DNA of 64,000 bases from Ampelomyces quisqualis (GCA_018398575.1 JAGTXZ010000002.1:1304501-1368500), one strand, 5' to 3'. Positions 1 to 12,850 are shown, counted from the first letter of the stretch. Numbers and translations are program-made. Notes: generated from the sequence alone by a model not told the origin.

Positions 1-2535
1 AGATTTCTTCTGTGCCCACGAGATTTCTGTGCGCAAGGTAGCAATGGTGAAGTCCCACATGTCGGTCTTGTCACTCTGTCCAATATTGACATCAAGAGGG
101 TAGTGTCAAGGGCCCAGGGTTACTCAGCCTTCGCTCCTTGAAGTGTTTATTATGCCTGCGGCCTCGGTATACAAGAAAGCGGGCGATGAAACAAGGACGG
201 ATGCTGCGGAAGCTGCTCGGTTAACAAAACTGAAAGTTTTGTTGTGTTCGTTGCGGCTCATTCAAATTCTGTATGCGTTAGAAGGGATAGCTCGCTGGTG
301 TTGATTCGTTGTTGCTTGCAACCTGAAGAGCGATGAATGTCATTTTCATGTGAGAGAACGAATTAGCTCATGTCAGTATAGTGTATCTGTAATGTTGAGC
401 TCACAGCTCTTGTGAAACCAAAGAACTTCAGAGGATTCGGTAGTGGCTGGAAGCGAGTAGACGACGGCCTGGCATAACGCAGGAACTGGCGCTATCCTGG
501 ATTAGAAACGCCTGCTACCTGATGGCAAACTTGATGTGCACAAAGTCAGGCCCCACATAGAGAAGACCGAGTACGTTGCGGTGCAAAATATCTCTTTCAT
601 GGGTATCGCGAGAGGTAAAAGGTGGTGGTGTCGATGGAAGATGGTGCCGGAAAAGGCAACATGTGATCATAGTGTCACAATCGGAGTGGCCGCAATCTGA
701 CCCCATCGTGACCAATAGGACAGCCCTACGCTCAGGCTGCTTTGCACGCTTGTTACTCGCTCCCTCCGCTTAGTTCGTGGGAACGGGTACGCGTTCGTTG
801 GGCCGCAAGAAGGATGACGTTCCAATGTCCATGCGTCACAACGACTCTCGCACACAGAGCAGGCCATGACCCCGGGAAGAGGTGGCATGCCAAGCGGCCT
901 ATACCAGATTAAGGAAACTGGTCCCCAATCGATCCACAAGCAATTCTTACATAGGAAGGTATTGTTCAGAGGTTAGGGAAGAGGAAAATGTTAGAGAAAA
1001 CAAAGGCTATGCCCTCTAAAACAAGGGAGGAGAGATAAATCTTACTGTTTGAATGATAATTCGTCTCAAACTAGACCAGATCTACGCAGCCTGAAACCTT
1101 AGCTCTTACGCGAAGAAGTTAGGCCATGCCACCTCTTGGCGGGTTCATGGTCAGATAACCTGCTTAACACATCTCGCAAGTTGCGGCGACAAGTATCCGC
1201 GCCAAGCATAGATCAACCTCATCACCTATTGCGGGATGAGGTGGCGTCCATTGTAATTTTTTATGACTAAGAAGAACGATGCAACCTGACGGAGATGATC
1301 ACAGAGCATCGTCTGTCAGCACAAATTGAACAGGATACGTCAAATGCTCGGAGAGGCCGCGATTGGAAGCTGAGATTGGGCGGGTCACCAGAAGGCGACT
1401 ATCCTTTGGCCACTCATCTTGACGAACACCACAAGCGTTGCAAGACGACGGACATCTGCGTCGCTGACTTGCTGTTCTGTCGCGTTGACAATCTTCACCA
1501 ACACCTTTTGATCTTGACTTGTTTATCGAAGGACGTTGGTCCACGGTCGCACATGTCGGCGACAACACTCACGATGTCGTTCGCCCATCAAGCACGAGAT
1601 CTGCTCGCCACGGGAAGTGGCGATGATTGGGTCGCGCGAGCAGTCCCCGTGGAGCAGTGCATCGCACCTACGATGTCTCCACGATCGAATACGACATACC
1701 TACCTGCCCACAGTGCCAAGCGTGCGGAGTGGAAAGCTGCGCGGTGCGAATTGCATTGCACGAGCTCAAAATGTCCCACCTGGTCGCCAGTTTCGGTGCC
1801 TTCTCGAGCCAATACCAGCCTGTGAGTTTCTGGACCTCCACCTCGGACCCCTGGTCTGACAAAGCCACCACCACGATCCTTGTCTTCTTGTGCATGTGTA
1901 CCTGATTTCTTGGCCAGTTAGTACTTCACTAGAGCGCAGAAGGCTGCAGGGATGAATGGCCTGGAAATGCTTGGATCGTTGCATGCCCGCGATACCAAGC
2001 CGGCCACCCAGCCAAGGAGCCGTTTCTGTTGGTACCTCCTGCACCCTTCTGCAGTGTGATTATTACATGCTGTCAACGGCTCTGTACTTTCTCTTGCATT
2101 GCCCAACTTGTCGTTCCTTATCCCCGTCTTTCTGGCCTCGATGTGCCTCTAATTCTAATCATACCATCACTCTCTCCTTTGAAGCTTTTCGAGTCGGCCT
2201 TGTTCATACAGGCTACCAGTCTACCACCATCGGCCGCCGTTTTCTCCTGCGACACCATACGTAACTTTGCTCTGAACTCTAAGCCGCGCCCGCTGTCAAG
2301 TTTCACCAATAGAGTGATACTACAAGAAGAGCTATTGTATACACATACATAAAGTGCTCCACTGACTTCCGGAAAAGGCCTCCGCAGATTCAATTACGGA
2401 GGACTCGCGAGACTCGTCTGCAATATATACTGCCAGTCAGGATTGGAGAAGAGCCAGAACCAATTCCATGTTGCGCACGCCTACATGAATTCGAGAGGCT
2501 TTTAGCATCGAGTTGCAGTTTGACGCCGGCTCATA
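1..2535. other. Intergenic, no gene recognised
   Basis: I see no convincing gene. Several open frames of 60-180 codons exist on both strands, but none has a recognisable domain, a sensible amino-acid composition or clear splice signals. The final few hundred bases probably hold the promoter and 5' leader of the receptor gene starting at 2536. Confidence 0.6.
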
Positions 2536-4311
2536 ATGTTGAACACCACGTTGTTAGCTTCACCTCTGCGAGGGTTGTGCCCTGCACCCTTCTTCGATGC
2601 CTCCAAATTCGATCTCGGTGGTTGTATGTGTTCCAGAGTCTATTCTTCTTTCCACGCTGACCATCATAGTCGTCGATGGACGATTTTGTGCACCCGTCGA
2701 GACTATCAAGAAAGATCTCTTCTGCTGTCTACCATGCCCAATGACCGATTATCTGTATCCCCAAAGTACGTGTTCTGACTTCCAGTCACTCAAGCCTTCA
2801 ATCTAATACACAATAGGTTTCAACACGTACTACCGTATAGCAGAAGCACTCAACGTCGTTGGATTGATACTGTTGGTATTTCTTCTAGTATCGTTTGTCC
2901 TTCTACCAGCCGAAAAGACGCGGCGACATTACCTGAGCTGTTGCTTGATCATCGCCGCCATCTTCATGGCTGTAAGTTTCTCAACCTGCGAAATTGTTCA
3001 GCAAGAACTGATCAGTGCCAGCTCGGCTTTGTGATTCCACTAGGGGCCAGTCCCGAACAGTGTTATAACGAAATCACCCCAAATGACATGTACAGCAGTC
3101 TAGCTTGTGCGCTCTCAGGTGCTTTCCTCATCTCTGGCGGACTATCGATAGCAGTATGGAGTAAGTGTTCCATGACATTGCCATTGAATCAATGCTTATT
3201 CTGAGTAGTTTTCATCCGTGCTCTATCTATGCATCTTCAGATCTGCTGGGACGTGACTCCCGGGAACAAGTTCTTTTACTGGGCGCAAGGTCTGGGTTGG
3301 TCCGTTGCTGCCACCTTCTTCACGATCACGATCACGATCACCGGAGTATCGTTCAGATTCGGTGATGTCTGCCACGTCAACCCCACAAACTCAATGGGTG
3401 ACTTCTGGGGCCCTCTGTTGGCCATTGCTGGTGCTGCCATGGTCGTCCAGGTTGCCACGTCAGTCAGCGCCATCGCCTTAATTTGTGCCCTACTGACATC
3501 TGTACCCAGGTTTGCATACTGCATCAAGGTCTATCTACAGAACGCATTCAGCAACGATAGAGTCGAAACGCAAAGCAGCACCGGCCTACCATCCTACACT
3601 ACCAGCATGCAAACACGACCTGCTCGATCAGTCTATCGACGTGTGCGCAAGGTTCTCTGGCTTCAATGGCGCGGAATCACCATCGTGGTCTTCATCCTTG
3701 TCGATGTGATATTCTTCTCCGTCGTATTCATCTGGCTCAACTCCTTGACCTCACACGCAAAAGACAGCGTAGAAGAGCTTATGCCGTTCTTGCTCTGTGT
3801 CGTGCAAAGCCCAACAGATCCGGAGCCTTGCTTTGGACTTGGCCAGGACCTTGCCGTCAATCAGCCGACCGTCATCGCGATTCTGATGATGTTGTCCATT
3901 GCTGGTATACAGGTCTTTGTACTGCTTGCTCGGGGCAGTATGTTTAGTGGATGGGTCGAACTCATCAGGAAGATATTCAGCAAGCACCGCGAATTCATTT
4001 CGCTTGACGCCAAGAATCTCGCCGAACTCTCTCGCGACTACGAGCTGAAGAAGGTTGACGAAAGTACCATTCAATCTCCAGGAAACACTCTTACACCACC
4101 AACTGATAATGCTGAGTACGGTCACTTCCGGACAGACACCCCTCACTATTTCACAAAGGAAATGCAGCGCGAATACGTCAGCCCCACCCTGAGCTTTTCC
4201 ACACCGCGGCCTCCATCTCGCTCCGCGACTCAAGTTGGCTGGGATCCTCTCTCATCGCACGCCAGAGGCGGCTTAGGACTGCATCCTCCAGAATTCGACT
4301 CTAAACTTTGA
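2536..4311 (+). CDS. Frizzled/smoothened-like seven-transmembrane receptor
   Basis: Six exons give a 509-residue protein: 2536-2623, 2670-2765, 2817-2971, 3022-3160, 3209-3458 and 3510-4311. The first four introns (46-51 nt) have GTATGT, GTACGT, GTAAGT and GTAAGT donors and keep the frame. The fifth (3459-3509) is 51 nt, so retaining it would only add 17 codons. The N-terminus is a short cysteine-rich ectodomain (CCLPCP near residue 50). About seven hydrophobic helices follow, between roughly residues 65 and 375, then a hydrophilic Ser/Thr/Pro-rich tail. This matches fungal proteins labelled frizzled/smoothened-like GPCRs, which are plasma-membrane sensors with mostly unknown ligands. The ATG at 2536 was chosen because splicing at 2623 restores the conserved N-terminus. 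Ligand and G-protein coupling cannot be judged from sequence. Confidence 0.8.
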
Positions 4312-6897
4312 GCAGTACCAGCACACATTCTTTTCTCAAAACAACCAACGAGTTGCAAATTTGAGCATTGAGTCTGGCAAGATCACTGCGTCGTTACTTT
4401 AGCTGTCGCCATGAAAACAAGCATGTGCACCCGTATCGCATCGGTTACGCAATGCTCACGCCAATTCCGGCAGCCACGCTCTTCAACACCACACGTCACA
4501 GAAATCTACCGAGTACGCGCAGCATACGACCAGGTTTGCAACAGTGTATCTAGGTACTCGACTGCCAAACTCAGCGAAGCCTTCAAGATTATTACCCAGC
4601 ACCGGCGATGCTGCTGGTTTCGAGTCCTGTCGTCAGGATCTATTCTCAGAGTCTCACCTGCAGGCTGCCGAGATCAAGGAATCTGACATCTCGCCCTAGC
4701 GCCACGCTGTGTAACTGCGACATCTTGCATAAAAGCGCATTGCATTCATGCAGCATCGACGCACCTGGTATATGAGCAGCAGACACTGAGATAGTACGAT
4801 CTACGTCTCCAGTCACTTTATCGTACCAACGGCCCCATTGTATCACCTGCTGTAGTTGTCCTTAGTCGCCGAACAGTACGAGACACGTCGCTCATGTCTC
4901 AAGATGGTACATTATTTGCCTAGAACCAAGGGATTTAGGGCATACATCATCTTCAATACAAGCCCGCGTGCTGTCATCCGCTATTTACCACCCATAGATT
5001 CTCGAAAGAATAGCCAAACGAGAGAGAATTTTCTGACTTGTTCAAATTCATACAATCTCCTACTCCCGGTGCCTGCATGGCCTCAACATTTCTTGCATTT
5101 CGCTTCGCTCCTCATCACTGTCGCTTACCTGCAAGCTCCACTAGCAAAATCTTCTCAATGCTGAGCTTTCGATACATTTTTCAACCTCTTGATTAACACG
5201 TGGGGCGGTAATACTGCACGTTAGTATGGATAAAATGCAGGCTATATATCGATCTTGGCCCAGCCCACAGTCCCACCGTTCTCCAGCGTCAGCACACCGG
5301 CAAGTGCTGACGAAGTGGATAGACTTCGGTGTCGCCCCACCTGCACCGCTTGACTATGCATCGTTCGCAGCTTCAAGCCCAATGGCCTATAGACGGCACG
5401 AGAGAGCGTTGTGCCGTGCTGACGTTCAAAAGGCATGTTAGACTACGTTGGGCCGCGACAGGTGCAGCTCCGCACCTATCGCCCCAGCGGAACGAACCAT
5501 CTCCACTGCGCTCAACAATGCATTCACGCAAACGCTGCTCCGTCTCACCCAGAGCATGTACCTAATCTTGCGGGTCAGCTGGAACCACGTATCATGTCCT
5601 AGTTTTATAGCCAAGGAATCCAGCCCCGAGGCGTCACATCCTCCGCCTTCTAGAGATCCCATCGTCGCACCGTGCACGCTGGGGAGGCTTGCTACTTTAT
5701 TGGTCATTAATAGCGCGGAGCATCATGCATGTAAACATTTAACAGACAATTCGCCCGCCTAAACCTTTTTCCCCCGCAAATAATGCTAGGGGCTCCCGGC
5801 TACCTACCCCTGACTAGCGCCGCGGCGGATAATCGTTGTCGGTTGCATGTGCGCGGATGCAGGGACAGGTGGGTCTGACGGAGCTAGTCTCCCTTGGGAT
5901 CGGGCGAGGGAAGGGTGTCGATGAGGGAACGCACCAATGCCACAAGGCTGCTGCTGCTGCTGCTGCCGGTGCTTACTTACCAGTATCCAGGCCAGGGGAA
6001 ACAAAAAAGGAAAACGCGCTGGCAGGACTTGAAAGCGAGATGGAGATGAGCGCATGTCTCTACGGACGGCAAGAAATCGGTTGACCTTTGGACTCCTTGC
6101 CGGCCCGCGCGAGACTTGTTAGAACCAGTACGTATACCCAAGGTACGTGAGGAAACCTCGACGAGAAAAGCCACTATGTCCCATCCTGCAGCTTGCATCT
6201 CCCGACGATTCTTCCGTCATGCGTCCCATTCATCAACAAACGGAAACGCTCTGCCCGCACGCTGAGGAAATGACTGGCTAACAGCCACACCGGGAGCGTG
6301 GTTCCATGTCTGCCCTTCTCGTATAACCATGCAGCATCGCCTGAGCGAGGCTCACCGTTTACTGCAAGGCGTGTCACTGCGACAGGGAGGGCCCAGCTTC
6401 TTACTGTGTAGCGAGGCGTGAGTATTTGCGAGGGTGTGTGGTGCGGGTGTTAGGAGTGGGAGGGGTGGAAGCGACGTGCATGGCATCGGCTGAACGCGTG
6501 TTACTGCATTCAACAGACTCCGCTCACGGAGCTGAGTGTCTTGGTGAATGGCTTGTGATGAGTTCTACAAAAGTCTTCTAATATGGCTTGAAGCTAAGTC
6601 TGACGCGTCCGCTGCGGAGATAGACACCAGTCATGTTGTGATCGAGTATCGGACATGCGGGCGAGACTATCGCAAAGATGGGTTTCAGGTTGATCTGGTC
6701 CTTTGACAACGTGTTGTCACCATCATGCAGATACCTCAGGTGTAGATACTTGAATCCAACCCACTTGTAATATTCAACACTATAATGAGGAAGTAACATA
6801 CGATCGTCTGATGACTACTTAGTTCTCAATGATAGTACTATTCAATCACATCAATCTACAACATCTCGAGCCGCTGATCAAATTGGGAGGAAGTCTC
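4312..6897. other. Gene-poor stretch
   Basis: No gene is recognised in this 2.6 kb. It contains a short (GCT)6 run at 5947-5964 and several meaningless open frames. It lies between the 3' ends of the receptor gene and of the dehydrogenase gene on the opposite strand, so the two genes converge on it. Confidence 0.55.
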
Positions 6898-8559
6898 TCA
6901 GTACCCTCTATCCCTATCAACCTCGTTGACCAACTTCTTCCCTCCCCTCTGCCTCCTCATATTCTCCCTCAACACTTCGAAGGCGCGTTCCGCATATGCA
7001 TCCGTGGATCCACTGACATGCGGTGTGATCAACACATTAGGAGCCGTCCAGAGCGGGTCGTCCGCAGGTAGAGGCTCGGGGTCAGTTACGTCGAGCGCCG
7101 CACCACTTATCAGACCTTTGTGAAGGGCCTCGACGAGCGCAGGCTGATCGATGATCTGGCCACGAGCAATATTGGCCACGTACGTTCCTCTCGGATTGGA
7201 TTCGTGGAGGAGTTTGAATTCATCTGTGGAGAGAAAGTGTGTTGTTGTTTTGCTTGATGTCGTTAGCATAGCCTCAATCTAACAAAGGCCCAACTTACGT
7301 CAACGGCACAGCGATCACCAAGAGATCAATCTCCTGCTTCAAGAATTCGTGCACTTCCTCCTTACTTGTCCCACTGTACCACGCGCTCGGAAAAGAACCG
7401 TCTGGATCTCCGGTCCCTGGCACAATATAGCCGTCGTCTCTCTTGGACTCAGGCGTCTTGCGGGGCGATGCTGTGTATGCCAGGACATCCATTCCCATGG
7501 CGTTTGCCACGCGGGCGACTGCAAATTAGTGTTAGATTTCACCCCTCTAGTCGCGTAGCATTATGACAAGAAAGGGAAGGTTGTCAGCAGGTGTATATTT
7601 TTCCCAGGCGTCATTCGCTCTAAGAAGCCATTGTCCAGAGGTTGTGGTTGAGGAGACAGTAAGGCTGCCAAGGTGGCCGATGTGATGAAATCGATCGCGT
7701 TGTTGGAAGGATTGATGCATGCACAAGAGACATTCCGTTCGTTCCAGACCTTTTCTTTGATCGTTGTGACGAGCACACTAGGGTTCCGAGAACAACGCCT
7801 GCCTCGAATGGCGTCTACAAATATGAAATGAGATGTACAACTTACCTTGTCGTCCAATACTTCCGTACCCCAGAATTCCCACTCTCTTCCCTACACGATC
7901 ACGCACATCCATCCCAGCTTTCTGACTCCACGTCTTCTCTTTCTGCAAATCATACAGTTTGGGGAAATGGTGACTATGCACTAACTCCATCATGATGATC
8001 CATTCCGCAATCTGCGGTCCATGCACACCATTCGCTGAGCAGAGTGGAATCTTGGAATCGGTGTAAATGGGATGCTGCGCGACGTGGTTTGTACCTGCGC
8101 TGAAAAACTGGATCAGTTTGACATTAGGAAGAGCTTCCGCATTTTCCGGAAGCCAGAAGAGTGTGGCTTGGTACGATGCACGAGCAAGAAGTTCTGTGGG
8201 TGAAGTTAGTGGGTGTTGGAATGTTGTAGCACGTGTACCGTCTAAACGGTTGACCAGACGTAAGCGCGCGGATACATGCGGCATCAGTACCACTGCGCCG
8301 GTGGTGTCGTGGTACAAGGGCATTATCATGTCATTAGCGAGGGTGATTCTCAGTACGTACCCTTGGGTATCTCCAATGGCTTGATCTTGCCGTTCTCATG
8401 CTGCGTGTAGAAATATTCGACTTCCACGTCTTTGAATTCCTCCTTCAAGGCATCGATACTCTTCGCTGCACGCTCTTCTGGAAATGGTAGTGTGCATAAA
8501 ACCAGCTGCTTGTCAGCCGACGACTGCTTCGATGGTGCATCTGGTCCGCCGCCCATCAT
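6898..8559 (-). CDS. D-isomer-specific 2-hydroxyacid dehydrogenase
   Basis: The gene has four exons, in reading order 8559-8361, 8193-7846, 7518-7299 and 7252-6898, giving 373 residues. The Rossmann glycine motif GYGSIG lies near residue 177. The family signature around NIARGQIID follows, then the DVTDPEPL segment and the catalytic histidine in ITPHVSG near residue 334. Such enzymes reduce 2-oxoacids or oxidise D-2-hydroxyacids with NAD(P)H. The exact substrate (glyoxylate, hydroxypyruvate or another) is not decided by sequence. No targeting signal is obvious, so it is probably cytosolic. Introns 1 and 2 are long (167 and 327 nt) for this window, while intron 3 is a normal 46 nt. All junctions are GT-AG and in frame. 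Confidence 0.88.
7519..7845 (-). other. Unusually long intron in the dehydrogenase gene
   Basis: This 327-nt intron interrupts the glycine-rich dinucleotide-binding motif, just after GYGSIGRQ. Donor GTAAGT and acceptor TTTGCAG join the exons exactly in frame. Most introns in the window are 46-60 nt. I see no gene or recognisable element inside it. Confidence 0.8.
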
Positions 8560-9047
8560 GACTTAAACAATGGGGTCGACTTGAGATGTGAGGTGGCCTA
8601 GGCCTAGGCCTAGGCTAAATTATCGTGCAGTATTAGTTACGGAGATCTGCTATCGGTGTTACTGTCCTGTTAAAAGACGGACAAGAATTTTAATGTGTCG
8701 GTACGTTGGAACACGGTTGGAAGGTTGAAGTGAGGTTTAGATGCGCCTAGCCTGAATAGTGGGGCATTTGCTCAATGACATGGCTTGGTGACGTGTTCTT
8801 GTATAATATGAAAATCTCATAAAGCTTATCCAGTTGTGCTCAAAATCCATTCGATTACCGTCAGTACAAAAATTGTTGCACACCGGATGTGTTATATCTG
8901 AAGCTCTACATTTCACAAATCAGCGGTCTTTCAGCCCTTGGCAGGCTCCCGATCCGGCGGTTTTCCCAGGCACCAGCTGGTGATCAGACTCGATATGTAG
9001 CTACACTATGTGCTTGCGTGAATTTTCTTCTTGATTGCTAGAAACGA
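8560..9047. other. Promoter region with AGGCCT repeat
   Basis: This gap lies upstream of the dehydrogenase gene and beyond the 3' end of the lyase gene. It holds a small palindromic tandem tract at 8594-8616 (GGCCTA repeated), 35-57 bp upstream of the dehydrogenase ATG, in the likely 5' leader or core promoter. No coding region is seen. Confidence 0.5.
8594..8616. repeat. Short tandem GGCCTA repeat
   Basis: Between three and four copies of a 6-bp unit read as overlapping AGGCCT/CCTAGG palindromes. It lies just upstream of the dehydrogenase start codon. Confidence 0.9.
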
Positions 9048-10071
9048 CTACTCTGGTTCTTGTCCTTTCCACTTCTCCCTAACGGCTTTGACGTCTATCT
9101 CGCAAACCTCGGCATGTTTCAGCACAGCATGCGCTTTCTTCACAACCGGCACATCAATCATCTTGCCATCCAACGTCCACGCGCCTCGTCCAGCCTTGCT
9201 TGCTTTCTCGTCTGCAACAGCAATCCTAGCCGCCCATTCAACCTCCTCCTCTCCAGGGCTGAACGCTTTGTGACAGACTGCAACTTGACTTGGATGTATA
9301 CACTGCTTACCGTTGAAGCCCATTCCTTTGCCATTCAAGCATTCTTCCTCCAGCGTTTTCAACCCAGCTTCGCCCTTGTAGCTTGTACACACCAGATCGA
9401 TGGTAGACGGCAGCTCGGCGGCTCGTGCTGCGGTCGCGATTGCCGAGCGCGCATATAGAAACTCTGTGAGTGCGGGCGTCCGAGTAAGGCTCATATCTTT
9501 TGCAAAGTCTTCGGCAGCGAAGACGAGACCTGAAAGATAGGGCGATGCGGCGCATATAGAGCTGAGATTTTGGACAGCCTTGGCAGACTCGATGAGTGCT
9601 ATGATTCGGAGCGGTTCTCTCTTGCCTCTACTAGCCGCTGCTGCTGTATTTGACGGGTGTCTGTCGGGTCTCAGGTGCCGTATGACATCTGTAACAAAGT
9701 GCAGGTCGGCCGCGCTCTCACACTTGGGTAGCATGATGGCGTCCAAGTATTCACCCTTGAGCACTTCTGTCAGGTCGTCCAGGGCGAGACCGGTGTCTAC
9801 ACTGTTTATCCGGACGCACATCTCCTTGATGCCAGCGGGCCGTTGCTTGTTCAGAATGTCGCCTAGGTTCGAGCGCGCTTCGGATTTCAGGTGCGGAGCG
9901 ACGCTGTCCTCGAGATCATACGTCACGTTGTCGGCGTGCATGGCGAATGATTTTTCGAGCATCTTCTTCGACGAGGACGGCACTGTGTGATGCATGAGTT
10001 GCTTTGGTTGTTGTACACAAGAAGGTGGATGTACCGTACATGCACGCCCTGCGTATGATGGGAGCCGCCAT
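9048..10071 (-). CDS. HpcH/HpaI aldolase / citrate lyase beta-like (CLYBL-type) enzyme
   Basis: Two exons (10071-10035 and 9982-9048) with a 52-nt intron give 323 residues. The first ATG inside the large exon is misleading. Splicing from the ATG at 10071 restores the conserved start, with RRACMYVP followed by DLEDSV at residues 35-40. Other family features are the acidic metal-binding region LIESAK, the segment GLVFAAEDF and the C-terminal CIHPSQV. These TIM-barrel enzymes cleave or form C-C bonds of acyl-CoA esters such as (S)-citramalyl-CoA or malyl-CoA, using Mg2+. The short basic N-terminus could be a weak mitochondrial signal. The exact substrate is inferred only at family level. Confidence 0.87.
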
Positions 10072-10293
10072 ATTGAGCTTGCAAACTTGCAGATACAGTC
10101 ACCACGCTAAGCAACGTGTATGAGGCGTCGGGGTATGCTCAACGGCGTGCAGAAGTAGCCTATGACGTGCGGGGAAGGGAAGCAGCGACCAAAGCTCCCT
10201 TCCTCAAACGCCGACTCGCCGGCGCGTGATGCCACGTGAAGCTCACCATTCACACCACGCCAGCTCTCCCACCGCCATCGAGCCCGCCCAAAA

Positions 10294-11008
10294 ATGGAGA
10301 CTGCCCAGCAGACACCCGCGCCGGGGGCGCTAAGTTGGAAACTCAGCAGCCACCCCATCACCCTCCTCACATTCCTGTTCTTCCGCATGTGTACGCATCA
10401 GACACCACGGACAAGCTGCGCAATCACCGACTGACTCTACGCGCAGCATCGCTCTTGGTCTACCTCCTCGGCTTACAGCTCCTATCCAGCAACTTCGTCC
10501 TCATCTTCATTGTCACCATCCTCCTCCTCGCCATTGACTTTTACTATCTCAAGAACATTGCTGGACGGCGCCTTGTCGGCCTCCGCTGGTGGAACGAAGT
10601 AGACAGCACGACAGGCGATGGGCGCTGGGTGTTTGAATCTGCAGACCCAGAGAGCAGAGAGCAGAATGCTACCGACAAGCGCTTTTTCTGGATGGCGTTG
10701 TATGTCCAGCCAGTGCTATGGGTAGTGCTGGCCATTTTTGCGCTGATTGGGTTGAAGTTCATTTGGTTGACGTTGGTTGGTAAGTTGTTGGCGTAGGAGG
10801 ACATGAGTAGTCCAATGGTGTACCAAAGGATCAGGAAGACTAACATGCTGCAGTCATCGCGCTCGTCCTTACCATCACGAACACGCTTGCGTTCTCGAGA
10901 TGCGACAAGTTCAGCCAGGCGAGTGGTTTTGCGTCAAATGCCATGTATGGATCTGGCCTTGCAAGAAATCTTGCAGGCGGTATGATCAGTAGCTGGTTCA
11001 GGCGATGA
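10294..11008 (+). CDS. TVP23: Golgi apparatus membrane protein TVP23
   Basis: Three exons (10294-10390, 10447-10779, 10854-11008) encode 194 residues, the usual size for TVP23. There are four hydrophobic helices. Family hallmarks are the LSSHPITLLTFLFFR start, DFYYLKNIAGRRLVGLRWW in the middle, the FFWMALY helix and a C-terminal AFSRCDKF...SGLARNLAGG segment. TVP23 is a conserved multi-pass protein of Tlg2-containing late-Golgi membranes and is linked to vesicle trafficking. Introns are 56 and 74 nt. The gene converges on the NDUFAF7-like gene, whose stop codon lies 161 bp away on the other strand. Confidence 0.93.
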
Positions 11009-11169
11009 AGCAGCAGGATGGAGACATATAGACATGCGCAAATGATATCGTCACTGTAAGAGTAGCCGTAGCACCTGAGCGTGCTGGAATGAACGTCCTT
11101 GTGTACGTGTATGTGGTATTTATATTTCACGTTGCCCGTAAAACGGACGGTGAACGTGACACCATCTCA

Positions 11170-12712
11170 TTACACAGTAATCATAACGCTCGCGTTCTTG
11201 TACCAGCTTAGCAGCGGATTGTCCCCATTCTTCGTGCTCGTCTCCACAATATCCGCTCTACCAGCCATGAAGTCTTCGTGTAGATACGTGCGTGCGAAAC
11301 GACCGGTAATCGCAGTGTACATTGGTTCCATGACCTCGAAGTCGGTTGGAAAGAGGATGTCAAAGTACCCTTGGTGGACCTTGTGTGTTCATTAGCAAAT
11401 AAACGACGTTTGGTAATATGGTGAAGCTTACAAGAGGTGTTGTCACAGGGATCATCTTCCTCTCAAATCTTGTTTGCACCACCGGCGCGTTGAGACCTTC
11501 TACCGCATCGCCCAGCTTGTGGAAATCACTGCTGACCAGTTTGTGGTTAGGGAACTTCTCGTACAGCGTGAAGAAAAACTGCATCAGTCGCGTGGGTATG
11601 TATTCCGGCTGGCTCAAGTTTCCTCTCCATGGCACTAAGCTTCTCAAATCCTGCATAATCCGCGAACCTTTCAGCGGGTGTGGGTATGATGTACACGCAG
11701 CATGCCGTCGCCCGAGGAACTGGATAGCAATCGGGTCGAGTTTTCGCGAATAGTACTCGAAGAGTTCGCCGCGGTGATCAATTACAACGTGCGACTGATA
11801 TGGTGCGCCAGTTTCGAAGTCGTACTTGAGTGCGTCGTGTGCAAAGTTGTCGAAAACCTCCAGCGCGAGAAAGTAGCATGGCGAAGCAACGTATGTGTCC
11901 CAGTCGAACACGGATTGGTTTATAATCTCGACCTTATCCGAGTGTCCCCTCGAATACGCTGATTGGCCTAAGCCTTGTTGTTGCAGGAGCGCAAGCTGGC
12001 TCGAGATTTCGATAATCCTGAACTTTGTCCGCTCATACACCTCGGGGTGCACGTCTCGTACGTAGTCCAGGATATTCAGCATCATGGTGCCATTTCCTGC
12101 GCCCATCTCGTATATGTTCAGGTCGTGGTATGGGTAGAAATTGTACTTGTAGTCTTCCACGAGGTACCGTGCGATGGCTTCACCGTAGTAGGGCGAGAAG
12201 AGCTCGGTTGGAGTATGCCAGAGCTGACGTAGCTCGTTCGGTTCTTGATAGTCGAGTGCATCTTCGAAGTCGGTGTAGCGGTGCCGTAGCTGCTGGAAGA
12301 AGTCGTGCTCGGAGCCCATGGAGTTGAAATCGAACGGATCGCCGGGCGAGAAAATGACCACCTGATGCGAGAAGTAGCCGTAGTGCGGATTGTAGAGACT
12401 GTCCTCGATAAAGTCCCGCAGTAGCATCTTCACTCTCCGCGGCCTCTCTCTCCTGTTCCGCAGCATGTCCGCAGTCACCATTGGATACATTTCAAACTCT
12501 TCGGTCCGCTCTTGGGGAAATGCATTCTTCCGCGGTTTCCAGTTGCTTTCCCGCTTCGTCTCTCCTTCAGCGTATCGTGTGGCCTTTCCCCTCCTCTGAA
12601 CCTGCCGAGTGCGAGCAGCCGCGAGAGCCGGTCGAGCTCCGCGAACAAGGCATTGTGAGGCGCGATGCGAGAAAAGCTGGTGGAATATCTGCGTGACGAG
12701 GGGGGAGTCCAT
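11170..12712 (-). CDS. MidA/NDUFAF7-like protein arginine methyltransferase (complex I assembly)
   Basis: Two exons (12712-11432 and 11379-11170, 52-nt intron) encode 496 residues. Residues 1-45 are rich in Arg/Ala/Ser and lack acids, which fits a mitochondrial presequence. The SAM-binding motif EMGAGNGT lies at residues 202-209, followed by family blocks including LALEVFDNF. The human and Dictyostelium relatives (NDUFAF7/MidA, DUF185) methylate an arginine of a complex I core subunit during assembly in the matrix. I chose the ATG at 12712. An in-frame ATG at 12844 would add 44 residues without presequence character and would touch the neighbouring divergent gene. Confidence 0.88.
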
Positions 12713-12850
12713 TAGCGCGCGAGTGTGGGAGCAGCCGTCGATGCGAAGGCACGTGGTGAGGTTTGCGGGCACGTCACGTGCCAAGACAGTCAAAGCTCCA
12801 TCATTCGTCCCGCATGCTGATTGCTCTTCCTCGACTGTGCACAACCAGGA
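12713..12850. promoter_or_regulatory. Bidirectional promoter with two CACGTG boxes
   Basis: Only 138 bp separate the start codons of the NDUFAF7-like gene and the cysteine synthase gene. CACGTG occurs at 12750-12755 and again at 12775-12780, the second as TCACGTG. CACGTG is the site of bHLH factors such as Cbf1, which in yeast acts on sulphur-amino-acid and respiratory genes. Binding here is inferred. Confidence 0.55.

Noticed and set aside
1295..1825. 176-codon open frame on the plus strand
   Set aside because: Overlapped by open frames of similar length in other frames. No domain, odd composition and no splice logic. Judged to be chance.
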